Positions 1 to 14,900 of a DNA stretch of 64,000 nt are shown here, piece after piece; within the stretch, counting starts at the first letter, position 1, and every line of letters starts with the position of its first letter. A program made the translations under genes and the position numbers. The notes beneath the pieces are model-generated. The model was not told where the DNA came from. It ran no database searches and saw only the letters and a program-made list of their open reading frames with translations. The stretch is from Macrocystis pyrifera (Eukaryota; Sar; Phaeophyceae; Laminariales; Laminariaceae). The stretch lies in assembly GCA_031763025.1 (NCBI GenBank), contig JASSKH010000025.1:9477665-9541664 (forward strand). Direction: 5' to 3'.

Positions 1-3000
1 GGTGTCCACAACCAAAAACATGATGAAATAACAGAAAACCCAGACCACCGAAAGCAAAAGCGTGAAGCGATGTTGCCAACAACCAAAAACTACCAAAACT
101 AGACGTACCTCCCTGCCCTCTTAGCCCTACCTACCCCCTCCCTCCGCAAGGGCCAAGCCCTCCTCCCGAAACGCTCCCGAAGAGGCATCGAACGACAACC
201 CGCTGTCCATTTAAATGGCTGGTTTGTAAGTGCTGCGCGCGTTTAATTCAACGCGCAAAAGGTTGCGCGGTATTGCTGTTTGATACTACTACCGGTCGTG
301 TCAAGGAAAGAGTCTCCGCCGTCTCGCTCTCACTATGGTTCTGCCCGATACACCCCCTCCCTGGTCGGTGAAAACCTGACGTGCTCCGTCCCGGCATTGT
401 AGGGATGCGAGGGTCTTTGGTCATACGACTACGGCCATGCATGATAATGAATACACCCTCACCCCCCCCAAACCCTACTTCCCCCAACCCTAACCTTGCC
501 ACCCTCCGCAAGGGCCAAGCCCTCCTCCCCTAGCACTCTCGAAGAACCATTGAACGACAATCCGCTGTCCATATCAAAGGCTGGTTAGTAACTGCTGTGC
601 GTCTTGATAGGACTATATAGCGATCTTCTTTGGTCACGGAAAGCGCTCGTGCAGACAGCATGGCGAGAACCAAAACGATAAAATGATATACATTAAACGA
701 GCTACGTATTGGAATGCCGAACCGTACCAGGTAAATAGTAGGTGTTGTCTTCACATTAAATCGTCCTTTCTACCCAGATTCATCAGTACACCCAGTGTCC
801 GCCCTGATTCCTTGTCCTAGAGAGATACTGAGTCTGTGGTTACAGACTGAGACAGAGGAAGACCAAAGAAACGCAAAAATAATCGCGAATTCAAGGGTCA
901 AGGAAGTGAAGTGCCAGCGTACTGGGTACGACAACACAACAACACAAGCAAGACCAGAAAATAGGAACAAAAAGACAATAAAACAAAATAAATTCTGCAT
1001 AGATGCGCCAATAAAAACTAGAAAGCAAGGTAAGTAAGTCCCAGGGGACAAGGGCAGACACCTACCTGTGACTAACGCTGTCTTTCAAAATTACGAATTA
1101 AAAAAATCGCATACCAGGTATCAGGTATTGTATTATATTATTTTATACCTACCAGTATCTGGTAATACAAACAAGGCAGTACGTTGACAAGTATCTGGTA
1201 ATACACACAAGGCGGTACGTTGACGAAACTACGCAGGGTACTGGCTAACACACAAGGCAGTACCCGGTACAGGGGGATCACACGCTCATCTTCAGGCGTT
1301 GCTGGGGGAGATTTTTCTGTTCGAAATGATAGATACTACCAGGTATCTGTTAATACCAGGTAATATATACTAATACAGTGGCTGGCGCAACAATCATACA
1401 AAAGTCGTACAATAATCGCATCTATCTGCTTGCGGATTTGCAGCCGTTGTGGGCGGTTTTGACCTATTTCAACTCAGCTCCCTCGGCATTGGCACAGATG
1501 AGCGATCGGAATGTATGCGCCAGTGACCGTCTGCTTCACTATTAATAATACTAGTAGCAATCACACGGCGGGCGTTTGGGTCAATCCTGAGTGTAGGCCT
1601 CAATGCCTCAATAACGATAGTGTACACTGTACTTTACTGGCTGTGACCGAGGATGCATGGTGCCTTGCGGGGGAGAGACAAGCTCGATGCGCGCTTCGTC
1701 AGCGTGCGGGTGGGTGTATGTCTTCTTTCGGGTGCACGAACGTACAGCAAGTATACAGCAGTACGTGCCCACAAAACGCATTAAAAAATAATACGTACGT
1801 CGTACCAGCTACCTGGTATATTAGTTTTTAGCCCGCCCCGAGACGATCCTAATTGAGAGCGACACGATCAACGACACCTTCTCCGCAGATTCAAGGGCGA
1901 GCTCTTCCAGACAGTTCGGCGGCTATACTACATACAACTCTGCATGCCGCCGCGAGCGGGCGCGTTGTGCCAAATGCAGTCCATGCCAGCCAGAGTTCCT
2001 ATCGCTTCAAGAGTTTCGTGTGCGGCGGAGACGCCATGGTACACAAACTATTTCGAGTCGACAGCAATGCAGCGGCAATAGTAGTACGTACTACTAATAT
2101 TGCTGTACTACTGCTGTACCATACAGATATGCACTTCGTATACACTTCGTAAGGGGCATCCCCAGCAAGGGAGGGTAAACATAAATAAAGGTGGGAGAGT
2201 GACGGCGGGCGCGAAGAGGCCCAAGCGAAGAAGAAAAAAGTCGACCGCGTCTTGAAAAAATACGGTTTCCCTAGTCGCGATGAAGGTGCTGATTCATTCG
2301 TTCATTCGGCGACAAGTAATGAATTGTTGTTGCAGGTTTTCCCACGAAACGCTAAACGTATTGCCGCGCCGCCGAAAACGAGGCCTACCCCTGCTCATCA
2401 GTGGCTGAAGGGGGGGGGTGTACTCATGTGATTTATGGTTGTAGCCGTACGGTCATAGCGAGGGGGTGGGGGCGGGGGCGGGGGGGCAAAGCGCGGAAGG
2501 GACCGCCGTCGCCGGTGCCTGTATACGAATGAGGTGGTGGGGCTGCCGGCGCACTAGTCGTGCGGGTCACAGAGGGGGGCTGAAGGGTGGGGTGGTCAGC
2601 GGACACGGGCAAGCCTGCACGGCACATCAAATGATTGGACGTGCTGGACATCGTCGTCAGTCGTCTTGGTTTGTGGGACAAGAGGTTGAAAGGCGGCAAT
2701 CAACTGCGTAATCAATCACACTATATACAGCACAATATTTAATACTGTTGATGACGTGCCGCTTATTAATGATTGTGTAGGCTTGCCATCTCAAACACCC
2801 CCCCCCCCCCCCCAGGCTGAGCACGTCTGAGTCCTTGTTTGGGGTGGAAGGAAATAATCTGTACAAGGCGCTTCGCTACCCGCTACACACGCTCACATAA
2901 AACAAACAAAAATGCGAATGGCACAGACAGCGAGGTCCACGATTGTAGGTGCATACTGGCGACTTACAAGTACCAAGAGCTCCAAGCTAGAAGACTTTTG

Positions 3001-5880
3001 TAGGCCTGGCAAATTTCGATTTCTTCGTGAGTTTAGAGAACACAGCGAGCTGTATCAATGCTCGACGATATGCTGGTTCTCGCCACAACTCTCTCTGTCT
3101 GCCAGCGTTGTCGCTGTGATCGGCAAGTAGTTGCTTCGCTGCTTTATGCAGGGCTGATTGCGCTGTGCTTTGTTGCGCTTGAGGTAGATGCTTGACAACA
3201 GAAATGCTCGAAGGCGTGAAAAAAAAGGCCCCACAAAAAGCAAAAAACGAATGCAAAAAGAAGGCTCTTCTTCTAAAAACGAATGATGAAAGAAACAAGG
3301 CTTGCGGCAAGTAAATACCAGGTAGAAGAAGGCGTTGTTCAAGTGGGAGCTCTCAGGGGCCAGATTGGTGCTAATGGAGGCCGCTGAAGAGGAAGAAAGA
3401 CAAAATTATGAAAGTCTTTGGGGTGTCTAACGCCCCCCGCCCCTCCCCCGCCCCGCGAACGCCCCCCGTTTTTTGTCGTTTCAGTTGATGCTTGGTTTGT
3501 CGATTTGGGAACAAACCGTTGATTATCGTTAATGAGGCGAGCGAACGCGGAGCTCGAGCCTCTTTTTACTTGCTGTTCCAAAAGGAAAAAAAAAGCCTCT
3601 TCGGTTTTCGCGTACGTATGACACGTACGAATATGTATGTGTGTGTGTGTTTCTCCTAAATGACGAGCCCTAATTGCAGAGCGGGTACGCAAATTGTACT
3701 TGTACACTCCCGCCTTCCCCCAGCTTGGTACCCTGATCCCTCTCACCCTGACTTGAGACCTCCCAACTGAACCTGTTGGGGTATATAACTACCCAACTAT
3801 AGCCGCCAGGGGGCACCACTCTGATCCCACCACAAACAAACAATTCCACCAAAATTCCACCAACAGGCACAGCAAAAACAAACGCACTAAAACCAGCATA
3901 TACATGCAGAAGGGTGTGCAGAGTTAAATTTGTAGACCCGATGTGCAATTACGGTTCCCCCTGTACTACTGCACTATTAATAGTTTAAAAAAAACAAAAA
4001 AACATGACGAGTTCGTACGTACGTATTGTGTATGAGTGGAATTCTGACTCCAAATAATTTGTCCCCAAAACCAAACGCGCCTACAAGCAGTTGTGCAGGG
4101 TGGACAGACCTTGATAGTAGATCTTTATGGGGGTTTTGTGTTGGACGCCTGAAGCCGACCCTCCGACCGAACCCTAACCCGAACCCGAACCCTATGCCAG
4201 TGGTCAGTGCTGGGATGCTGTGCTTGTTAAGACTCTAGGTTGGCTCGGCCGGCGAGGATGCCGAGCGTGGGAAGACTCTAGGTTGACTGGCGATGACTCG
4301 GGATGCTGTGGCTAGGAAATACTCGAAACTTGATTGAGCCGCGTAAAACATACCCCTAGCCAATCAGAGTGCCTAATTAGCTACCCAGGAAGATCTACTA
4401 TCAAGGTTTGTCCACGCTACTGACTGGTTCTAAAGGATTAAGGAGGTTTCAAGTACATTTGCCGGCGTTTTCCACCTATCTGGTACCAGGGTACCAAGTA
4501 CCTGGCACCAGGTACTGGTATCATATATATATCTACAGCATAATAGGGATAAAACGTGCAAGTATAATTACGGAATCACGACAAGCTTTTTCGATGTTGT
4601 TCGTGTTCAGACCTCAATCAGCGTGTAAATGTGTACTACCAGAACATTATTTGCTCCGTACCTGGCGAGTACAGAAAAGCAACAACAACGACAGAGCGAG
4701 GGCAGAAAAGAAGAAGCACGCACGACAAAAATAACAGGAAGGAGCAGCAGTAAAACAACAAACAAACACGCAAACAGAACAACACACAACAGGTTGCTGA
4801 GCAGGTGCATCAAAGCGACTACACCTCTACTTGTAGACAACACAACTGCATAAAAAAACACAACCGAAATTTTCGTTCAAAAACATCGTTTGTACAAAGC
4901 AGTCATCATCCCAGCCCCCCCAAAAAACCTGCGCTGTGCATTACATACATTAGTTGGTCTTAGGCTGAGACTACGCACGATAAAATTTCAAGAGCTCGCC
5001 CAGCTGGTGTGTGTTCACAGGTGGTGCTGCACATTGTACTCACTCGTGTGATACTGGTAGAGCAGTACGCGTAGTAGTGTACACACCTGGTACATAATGA
5101 ATGACGATGGTAGTGGTGATGATGATGAGGATGGTCGATCAACTTGTAACTTGTAGAAGAGTAGTTGTGCTTGCGCTGAAGCTGCAGTGATATGAACTGA
5201 CGATAGGCCATGTTATACCAGGTACAGACTGGTGGTATCGAAGTGCCGATCGATGCACAACACGGAATGTGGCGTCGGGCAGGCGTGTCGAACAGACGAA
5301 CAAAGGAGACAGAGACATGAGATTCGACACGGGAAGCGGACCACGCTTCGTTCTGCGGTCGTCACAGGCGAGAAGGCCCGCGGCATCGTCTAATCGTATG
5401 GTTGGATTCGTGGGCTGGTGTGAGAGATTAAGACACGGAATTCACGAGATTTCAGTGAAATTCATATGCAAGCATCCAGTATCCAGTAGCGTCGCTGACG
5501 TGACCCTGCGTCCGCGGTAAAAAATCATAATTGCCAGTGATGATCTCAAAAACTGCAAGAAAAACACTGCCGTTGGCTGTCAAACGGATCTTTCAATTTT
5601 GAAAGCGAAAGACGGGCCGCATCCCCTCATCACCCTCTTTTTGCCAGTCCTGTCAAGTCTGCATCCCGCACCAGGTTGGAGGTTTGCTTTGCGTCGCACG
5701 ATAAGCTCCGTGTTCCAGCCCGCTTGTTCCCGATTCGAGTGGGGAAACTAAAGACGACCAGCGGCTGACGCGGCGGGTCAAAGCTCGCCGCGGATTTGGA
5801 GTGGAAGTCGTCGGGGGCTGACACATCGCCTTGTTTTGACCTCTGACATTGCCAGTCGCGAGGGTACGAACAGTCCACGC
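1..5880. other. repeat-rich stretch without a supported gene
   Basis: I find no conserved protein motif and no chain of phase-matched exons here. Open frames such as 1511-1831 and 1853-2152 on the plus strand are short, unrecognised and rich in stop-poor repeat sequence. The stretch contains a diverged direct repeat (141-236 and 502-598), part of a family shared with 21.7 kb (782-851), part of a family shared with 39 kb (about 2860-3075), a poly-C run near 2800, a short telomere-like CCCTAA/CCCGAA run near 4165-4192, and several copies of the 9-mer TACCAGGTA. Confidence 0.6.
141..598 (+). repeat. diverged direct repeat pair, about 97 bp each
   Basis: The segments 141-236 and 502-598 share the order CCTCCGCAAGGGCCAAGCCC, then a CCTCC block, then an ACGACAA-CCGCTGTCCAT block and GGCTGGTTNGTAA. 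They differ by scattered substitutions and small indels. No coding potential is associated with them. The origin is unknown; they could be an old segmental duplication or two copies of a low-copy dispersed element. Confidence 0.7.
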
Positions 5881-5890
5881 CTAACATCTC

Positions 5891-5898
5891 TATATATA
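5891..5898 (+). promoter_or_regulatory. candidate TATA box of the MYB gene
   Basis: TATATATA lies 50 bases before the ATG at 5948, the proposed start of the MYB gene. Position and sequence fit a core promoter, but no transcript data exist here and short AT motifs are common in this noncoding DNA. Confidence 0.35.
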
Positions 5899-5947
5899 CG
5901 GGCTATAGCGCCATAGCATAGCAAAGGAGGCCGGCCCTACGGCCTCC

Positions 5948-8900
5948 ATGGCGAGGAACCGACTAGACTTTCAGAGGAGGCAACATGTGCATGAGAGTAT
6001 CACTGCGGACAGCTTGAGCTTCACCGCCCCCGGAGGAGCTGGGGCGTCTTCGTTCGTAGCGCCAATGATGTCCGAGCCTATGGGGTTCCGAGATATCGAA
6101 CAAAACGAGGCTGCAAGAGCGGCGGAGCGCCTCTCACGCAGCAGCAGTCGCCGTGGACATTCGATTTCGTTTGGGGGGGGGAGTGGAGGAGCTTGCACGC
6201 GAGCCCGTAGCGGTGGTCCTTGTGCGGAGTAGGCCGGGGTCTGCGGGAGGGCCCACCATGCTGCCGGGGTTGCGAGATTCTCGTGCGCCAATCCGTGAAC
6301 AGGACCTCTCGAATCAAGTGAGCCACCCACTACTTTTGTGAATGTCGAATCTGAATTTTCTGTTGACACCTGAGGCGCCAAGGGGAGGGGTCGGACCTGT
6401 GTACTCGCAGCGTCTTCGTTTGCTTGCGTCTCGTCTTCTAACCTTTTGGTACAGCAAAAGTTGGAACACAGAAAGGCCTAACAGCGAGGGAGTTACTCGT
6501 ACGCACGTCACGTACATGTGATTTCACTTGTAACTGGACAAATAGACGACCACTACTATGCTATATATTACACGTCTTGCTTTTGAGTCCCCGAGTGTAT
6601 CTACGAGTACGAGTGTACGACTTTTTTCAGGTATACTGACATGTACCGAGGAGTGCAGTAGTGTAGGAGGTGGGTGTGATGTTTGATGCACCACCGGGTA
6701 CAGCACTACCTGATACTGGTACATGTTTGCTTGCCACTGGCTATTAATATTACGATTGCCTGCTCACACGCCCACCCACCATGTGCGGGATTTGTTGTAA
6801 CTATCCAGTACTACGAGTACTTCTCTACTGCTGTGCTGCTGTATTTTATAACAGAGACGCTGCTACTGCTGTACATACCTGGTGTAGACTACCAAGTTTA
6901 AGTATCATGGTGACATGTCATTCTTGTTCACATTTCACAGAAATTGTTTCATCCAGTACACAGCAGTCCGCAACAAACGCACGAACGAAACAGTCACCCC
7001 AGACCGCAAAACTCCACGGCTAACGAATCATCGTGCTGCTGCTGCCGGCCTTGGTCTTCCTCCTCCCAGCCCCAGCCTCAAGGTGACAGATGGAACGCTG
7101 AAGTTAGTGCTGATTTCCACGGTGGTGCCGGCTACCCAAACACCAACACCTCAATCAATAGTCGCGCCTATCGCCAGACAACGGAGCAGCCGAGCGGACC
7201 ATGGAACTCGCTCGGACACCGTAGAGTACACTCGGCCCCCAACATCATGGAAGGAATGAACACAAAACCGTCCAGTTCGGGTTCATCTCGCTGGCGCAGT
7301 TCTGCCCTCCCGTGGCTGTCGTCTGATGCCATATCGCCCAGCTTACGTGAACATGCAATACCCGAGGGCCGCCGCTTCGAGGTAAGTACGCGCGTGTGGT
7401 TCTGATGACTACTAAAGTGTAGATTGATGGGAATCGTGCACGTGCTCGAGAAGCAGCAGCAATATGTATGTACCAGTACAGCACCGGGCGCGTGTACCAG
7501 GTGTGTGTTACGTAAGATATGATCAAGCAGTACGCAGTACGTGCGGCGTGCGAAGTATCGATGCCCCGGCTCCGTTGCTCTTCAGTCTTGGATTTTCTTG
7601 TGACGGGGCGGGGTACATTCGTTACGCTACCATTGTACCTGGTAGGCAAGAACCATCGATTGATCACCGATTGATTATCTGAAGTGTCTGATGGCTGATG
7701 GCATCTGATTCCTGTTGTGTGATGGACGCCGGGGGGGTCTCGAGTCGCAACTCAAATTCGACATTTTTCTAGGTTGCGTATACCAGGTACATGGGAGATG
7801 GGAGACATTACTCGTATTTAATCCACACCCACCCCCATCTCTAATCTAATATCCAGAGAATTGGTGTTCGTTTACGTATGAAATTATATGCGTATTATTA
7901 CATTACACCAGTATATACCGGTACGCTGTAACTTGCTTGTACTATTAATAGTAGGATGGGTTTGGGTTTCGGATGTGCACAAAAAAAATGCATACCCGCT
8001 ATCAATAGTTTGAAGTGGCGCCAGTCGGGTATGTGCAAAAAATGCATAATTTGAAGTAGCGCCAGTCGAGTCGATCGTTATGGGATTTTCCTGGCACGAG
8101 TGAGGTGTGGCTCTCAGGCATAGCTGCTTTTCTGGAGAGGTAGGAAGCGAGAACGCAACTTGTTCATCGGGTGTTGCACTACCGCCGTATGTTACGGTAC
8201 GAAGACGACATCGCGAGACCTTTCTCATAGTTTTCCCGCACCGCGTGACTTGCCTGGTTTGATGGTGTACTGGTACCTGTATTTGTGTATTTTTGTGGTA
8301 CAGCAGCGGTACCACCACCACTACGTATCACTGCCGTATGTATCTCTCATCTGTGTTCGGCGGGCCTTCACTTTTCTCCTCGTAGCTGTGTATATTATCG
8401 CATGATGGGGAACAATCTCAATCTTACACCCCCCCGATCCGCGCGGTGTACCTGTACTCGCAAACAAACCGGACGTTGTTGGCACCCTCAGGCCTTGGAG
8501 CCTCCAGTCCAGTCTGCCGGTGTAGTGCCCGATCGACCGCGATCATGGCGTGCAAGGACTGCCGCGCCCCCGTGGGGTGCGGGTCCTGCATCTATCAACG
8601 AGTTTGGACAAAGGGACCCCAGGTGAGCCAGATGCCTGTTCCGACGTTCCGGGATTTTCCACTTCCCACGTCTGTTTTGCTGCAACCTGGAGTCGTATCG
8701 CAGCGCGTATGAAAACTTTTGAGTTCAGTGATCCGAAAGATGCTGTATTTTGTAATTTCAATCGGCTTGACAAAGAGACTGCGGCTTTCGTGTTGTGGTG
8801 CGCGGTAGTCGGGGCGTCTGGTCCGATATGTACGAGTATAATATGTACGCGAAACTATTTCTGAAGGACGTACCGGTTTTGTTGACTCCCCGCTCCTTTC

Positions 8901-11900
8901 TTCTTGCTCCTTCTTGCTTGGAGTTGTATTATTAATACTATTCTGGTTGAAACATCAAAGAGTGAAAGGGTGGAAATAAACGTTTTGTAAAGGGGCAATG
9001 GACACTTTTGATATATAAAATGTCTCGGGAGTAAATTTTCGTCACGAGAGACGTTGCTATTGTTATAGAGCTCGTGGTGGTATTCACAACAGCAGTATGA
9101 TGAATGCTCTGCTGCTGTTGTTATCAATAGGTACGTACCCAAAGCTCCACGTACGCTCTCCTCGGAATTGCCATCTGCCTCAACCTAAACTAAGTTAACC
9201 TACGCTTTCGCTTTCGTTGCTCATCAAGCAGATGGACGCACACAGACAGACATGCGAGCACAGCCAAACGCAACGACATTGCGACGGCCTCTCATGCGGC
9301 GGCCTGGTAAAATAAAGTTATCGTGCATTTGTGAGCGAATAAAGCAAGCCCCCGACATTGCATCACGCCGCCCCGTCATCGAGAGAACGCTCCGCACTTT
9401 CCATCACCCACGTCGCGACGCCCTGTCGCAAATGTCGCATTACTTTGTTTTGCAACAGCAATCTCGAATGGGCGCCGAAGCTGAAGGCATCTTACTTCGT
9501 CGATGTTCGCGGTCAGGATGGAGACGACAGCGTCTCCGCGTCAGTTAGCGGCATCATCCCTCAGATAGCCGCCATAGGCGGCATGGCCGCGGATACCCGC
9601 CCGTTCGAGGAGATCAAGAGGATGCGCTTGAGCCAGGCTCTGGAGAACGCGCCGAGCGACGGAACCATGTTGGGCTTGACGCCGTCGCCGACGTACTCGG
9701 CGTCTGGCATGGCGCACTTCGACAACGTCCGCGTGGCACCGCGCTTCTCCCCCGGGAAGGGAGTTAAGGTGCCCGGGTTCGCGTCCTCTCTCAACTGCCG
9801 ACCATCCTTCGGCGGTGGTAGCGGTGCTGGTGTCGGAGCAGGGGTACGGGACGGAGTTCGAGACGGGGGCTTCGGCTGGCAGCCCCTATCTCCCGCGTTG
9901 ACTGAACCGCCTACTCCGCCGCCCCGACCTGACTGGAAAGCGCCGCCAGAGGCTGAGGCATGCTCGCCACGAGTGAACGGCGAGGGCCAAATGCAACCAC
10001 CGACGACGGAATCGGAGCAGGGCGTGTTGCCCATGGAGCAGAGGCCGCTGGATGAAGTCGACGCCGTGCAGGCGCTCATGTCCGTTGGCCGGGGAACCAG
10101 GGCTCAGGCTGAGACGATGCCGGCGCTCGATCAGGCGAGCGACTGCGGTCCGGGCGTCGCCGACAAGCACTCGGACGCTGTGGACATGTCTGAGGTGCGT
10201 TCTTCGTGTCACTGATCGCCTTCGCTCGTGGCGATCGAGAGAGGGATTAATTACCGGGCGCTAATTGTGGAGCATCCCGATTTTTGGTCGCATCCGAGGC
10301 CGTATATGCGATTTCGTGGTGCACGTTGGTTGCACTTGGAACTTGGAACTTAAAGGACCTTGTACGTATAGTATAGTAAATGTATAACTCCTGTATAAAA
10401 TATATACGACGGCAGCACGGCACATCATTCCTTGAACACATTTTCTACTGCTGGACTCTCGTTCTAAAACAGGTCGGACCGTGCTCGTCTCCTCCGGTAT
10501 TTGCGTCTTTACTGCAGGATGCGTTTTTCTGACACGGATCCGTGCTCGAGTTTCCCCGCCGTGCCGGGACCACCAATAGGCAGGGAGGCAGGGTTAGGGT
10601 TGGTTGGCACGCCTTCCTGCTTCCTCTCACGCCGGCAGTGTTCTTGTAGCGAGCTTTTACGAGTAAAAGCTGTCCCCCCCGAACCGAGCTGACCTGATTG
10701 CATTCACCCTTCCTGTATACCATACGTACGTGTAACCTTCCTATATACAAGAGTATGACCTGTCCCAGCTCGGACATGAAGGACTGCTGTTGTTTTACCG
10801 GGTAACTTATTTCAGGAAGATCATAATATATACCAGGTATAATGTTTGCTCTGTTTGGGTTCCCTGGGGACACTCCGTCGCTCGTACGTACAAAATATAG
10901 CTCGTACGTACCCTCGTACTTGCAGCTCGATTGGTGATTGGGATGTTCATGCATGACTTGATTTTGTACGTTATGGCCTCTCAAGCTGGTTTGCAACCAT
11001 TTTAACCCCATTGCTGTTGTTTTGGCGGTGGTGGTTGTGCAGGCTTCCTACCCCCCCGTGCCTTCGCTAGAACTGCTCAAGCCCTTCGAGGGCGGGGATG
11101 ATGACGACGACGGCCTCGACAAGGACCTGTGGGTCGTCGTCGAGAAGGGCAGTTTATGTGCGTCTGCCGACTGCGTCTACAGGGATGCGGTGAGTGCGTT
11201 GTATGTAAGGCTGTAACATAATGTAAGTGTATACCAGGTATGTTGTATATAATACATGTGGTGGTTGTACCGGTTTACTGGATTGTGGCGATAAGTTGTT
11301 TTGATACGGGCGTCAATCGACCTCTTGAAGAATCGTCTAAGATTCACCAGCCAGCCCCCAGCAGAAAGGGTCTATCGCACGCGCATCAAGGGCAATTTTT
11401 CAACGTGAGCTGGGCCCATGCAGAGGTCGAGGCACGGCAGCAGTGCATGTGTTCGTATCTTGGCAAAGCTGTGCACACAAAGCCCGTTAGGCAGAAGAGT
11501 CTTTGGATAGGGCAAAAGCAAAACAAGCATGACTACGTATAAACAGAAAACTCAGGCTGGACTCCAGGATGTTTTGAAGTCAACGGTTCCTCGACAGCGT
11601 TGATTGACTTTGCCTTGAGTGCTTCTCCGACTCCTGAATATCGCGATAACCGGGGAAGTCCTTGAATGTTTCTCGCCCCCTACTGCTGTAGGCTGCGCGA
11701 ATCGCATCTCGGAGGCACTACCACTCGAAATGCGCGCACACGCACAATGGAGGAGTCAAGAAAGGAATGGTCTTCCACCACCACCAACTCGAAAAGGTAT
11801 GTTCGTGTTCCTGGAAAATCGAACAATGAATGACACTCGATTGAAGGGCGCTCGCTACGTATGAGTTGATATCATACGAAGTACTATTAAGTTTTTTTTT

Positions 11901-14900
11901 TTTTTTTTTATCCTCCGGCGGATTGGTAAAAATAAAGCTTAAGCTCACCACACTTCCACGTTCCCAATTTCGTGTCGTGTGTACTATTAAGAGTAAAACT
12001 ATTAACAGCAAGCTGCAGGCGTTGGTGTGGCTCAAGTATATCGAGGCATTGATTGATAATTAATACTGATTCGTAGACAAACATCATCGATGTCCTGGAA
12101 GCTTTTCAACTTATGAAAAATAAAACGAAGTCGTAACATTTTTCACGGGATCTGTGTAACCGTACCAGTAACATGTAGTCTATCACAGCAGTAAAATCTG
12201 CTGTATTTCCACATTTCGTGATTTATCGTCCGTCTCCTGTGACCTCCCCGTTCTCATGTCTCCATATTTTGAGTTGTCAACTCATGTTTGGTATGTGTTG
12301 TATATATGGTGTGGGTGTCTCGATTTCCACGACCTGTTGGGTGTTCCAGGTTCAAAAGCACCAGCGGTCGCACAAGCGAGAAGCCACAAAGAGCGCCCCC
12401 TACAAGCGCACGACTCCGGAAGACCACCAGGCCATGGAGGGGGCAGGCGTCGAGGGATACCGTCCGGAGGACTGGGGCCAAGAGGAGACACGGCAACTAG
12501 ATGAGCTCGTGAACCAACTCGGTGAGACCATTTAATGGAGGAGGATGAGTGTCGGGCGTCGAGGCAACTCGAGCAAGCATCGCTTTTTCTTGCTTGTAGC
12601 TCTCGTTGGTTCTGATGTTCATCCGATATTGGATGGTTTTTCGAGGTGTGAACACTGAGGCACACGGTTCCTTGCGCGCTTTCGCTCGAATGCCCACGAT
12701 TTTAGCTCATGTTTACTATTCACCCGGTGTGCTGTGGATTTCAAGGTATAGAGGCATCCCGTTGCATTTGCTCAAATGGCCGCAGTAGTGTATATGGGTC
12801 GTGCTCACCCTGTGTTTCTTGGGTTTTCGAAATAAGGACGCGTTTCGTTACTTAGGCTGGATTGGCTACAGAGTAGAGGATCGTGCGCGGGACGTGTCGT
12901 TTCGAACACATGTTTGCCGCTTTCCAGGTGACGATCCCTTTCTCTTTTTCTTGGCTTGATGACGTATTAGTTGGCCAGAGTCGCAGCACATGAATCAATC
13001 TGATGGTTGATCTCCGTATGGAGCCTGGCGTGCCCATCTCCATTTCCCCCCCGGTGTGTGTACATGTAGAAATGTTTGCTTACGTGATATTGCACCCTCT
13101 TTGTCCTCCCTTCCCTTCTCACACGTGTTGTGTTGTGTCCAGTCGCCCCCGTTACGCATGCGTGGCCCAGCATCGCCCGCTTCTTCCCAACGAAGGTGAG
13201 GCTCATCTCAATGAAGCATAAAAGCAACCAACCAACTGTTGTCGCTGAGAATTCTCTTGTGTTTGATCGCCCCTTTCCCCGCTCTGTCATTGCCGGCTGC
13301 CGCTGTGCATTTTATCATAATATAATGTATCGTAGTGATTATTATGGGTTCGGAGTTAATGTTTTGTTGACCCTTATAGTATATACTGGAGTCCCGTTCT
13401 GGGGACAAGCCAGTCAATTTCTAAGTAATTTTCCCTAAAAACGTGACGGCAGTCCTGAAAGAGTTATAACTGCGTTGTGCTCCCGAGTGAAACGGAACGG
13501 CCTGTTGTCAGATGTAAACTTCCCGATGGTGTTCGCCGATGGTGTTATCCATGGCGTTGGTTGGGGCACACCATGTCCGGATTTGGCGTCTCATGCCCTT
13601 GATTTGCTACTGTAGGCCTGTTTTTCGTGAGAGCGCGGTCTCGATGCGGATCTGTCGTTCACACCAGTTTCATGACCTGTATCTGAGGGAGCGCACGCAC
13701 TCTAATCTATTTTTTTTCAAGGCCTGTATCTGAAGGAGCGCACGCACTCTAGTCTCGATCACTCCATCTTCGTATTTGTTGTTCTCGGGGCCTGTTTTTG
13801 GAAGGAGCGATCTTAAAAGATAGAAAAGATGTCCGTCCATACATGTTTGTATTCCTCCGGGGAAGACGATCACCGCAAGCAAGCAAGCGTGCACGACATC
13901 TGTGCGCCGCGATTGTCGTGTGTGTTTTCTATTGCTATTACTACTGTAGCCTTATCTCGTCGTACCAGGTACACACCAAGTACCTTGCTTGATCTTCGTA
14001 CCGTGTGCCCTGGCTCATCGTACACACCGTACCTTCGCTGCCCTTTTTCGGTGGCGCCCATCGGTCCTCCTCACTTCCCGGGAGCAGTCGGGAATACAGT
14101 GCCTTCTGCACTGGCGCTTCACGCTAAACGGAAATGGAATCATTCGAGGAAACGGGACGTGGGGCGCCGAAGAAGACGCCCGACTGCGCAAGCTTGCACC
14201 TGTATTCTCGTCACCTGCAACTGGCCCCCGGTACGTGATCAATGCCTACGCCAATTTTTAGCTACCCGCCAGTTAGGTGGTTGTGTATATTCTGCGGGGA
14301 GAGGCGCATCAGGGAAGCCTAACTGCCGGCGAGTTGGTCCTATGAGATCAAGAGGCGCAGAGCAGCATAGAAGGCTTCGTGAGCGCTGTCCGGTATATGC
14401 ATGCATGCAGGAGTTAATCGCCTAGAAGAATGTCATGAGAGCCCGGTGGGAAATGATAGCTCGACGTTCTGTAGACTAGAACCAGGAAAGATACATGAGG
14501 GGTGCGAGTTGTGAGCTACCCCCCCCCCGCCTGTTAAGCGGGGGGTTTTGGAAGACGAGGCATGCTTCAGTATGGTACGTATAGAGTGGGACGAGTTGTG
14601 AGCTATCCCCCACCTCTTGCAGGAAGGACCTGAGAAAACGAGAGATGTTGCAGGAGAGCTTTGGCCGTCAGCCTGCAAAATGCTTGCAGTATGTTGATGT
14701 TGATGTCACATGAGCTCATTTTTGCACACTGATTACCTATGCTAGTCTAGTCCGTGGGCACGAAACGGCACGAGGAGGAGTCTGCCAGTATTGATACGTA
14801 CGAAAGCTAAACCAGCAGGATTAATGGATTGATTGCCCTTGTCATCTTACATGGAACTCACTCCACTCTGGGCTGGGTTGACCGCGAGAAGTAAAATCGC

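Noticed and set aside
1511..2152. Two plus-strand frames of about 100 codons, the first Cys- and Asn-rich
   Set aside because: No family resemblance, no splice context, and they lie in repeat-rich DNA with long chance frames.
4160..4195. Telomere sequence (CCCTAA/CCCGAA units)
   Set aside because: Only about five imperfect units within unique sequence; at most an interstitial trace.
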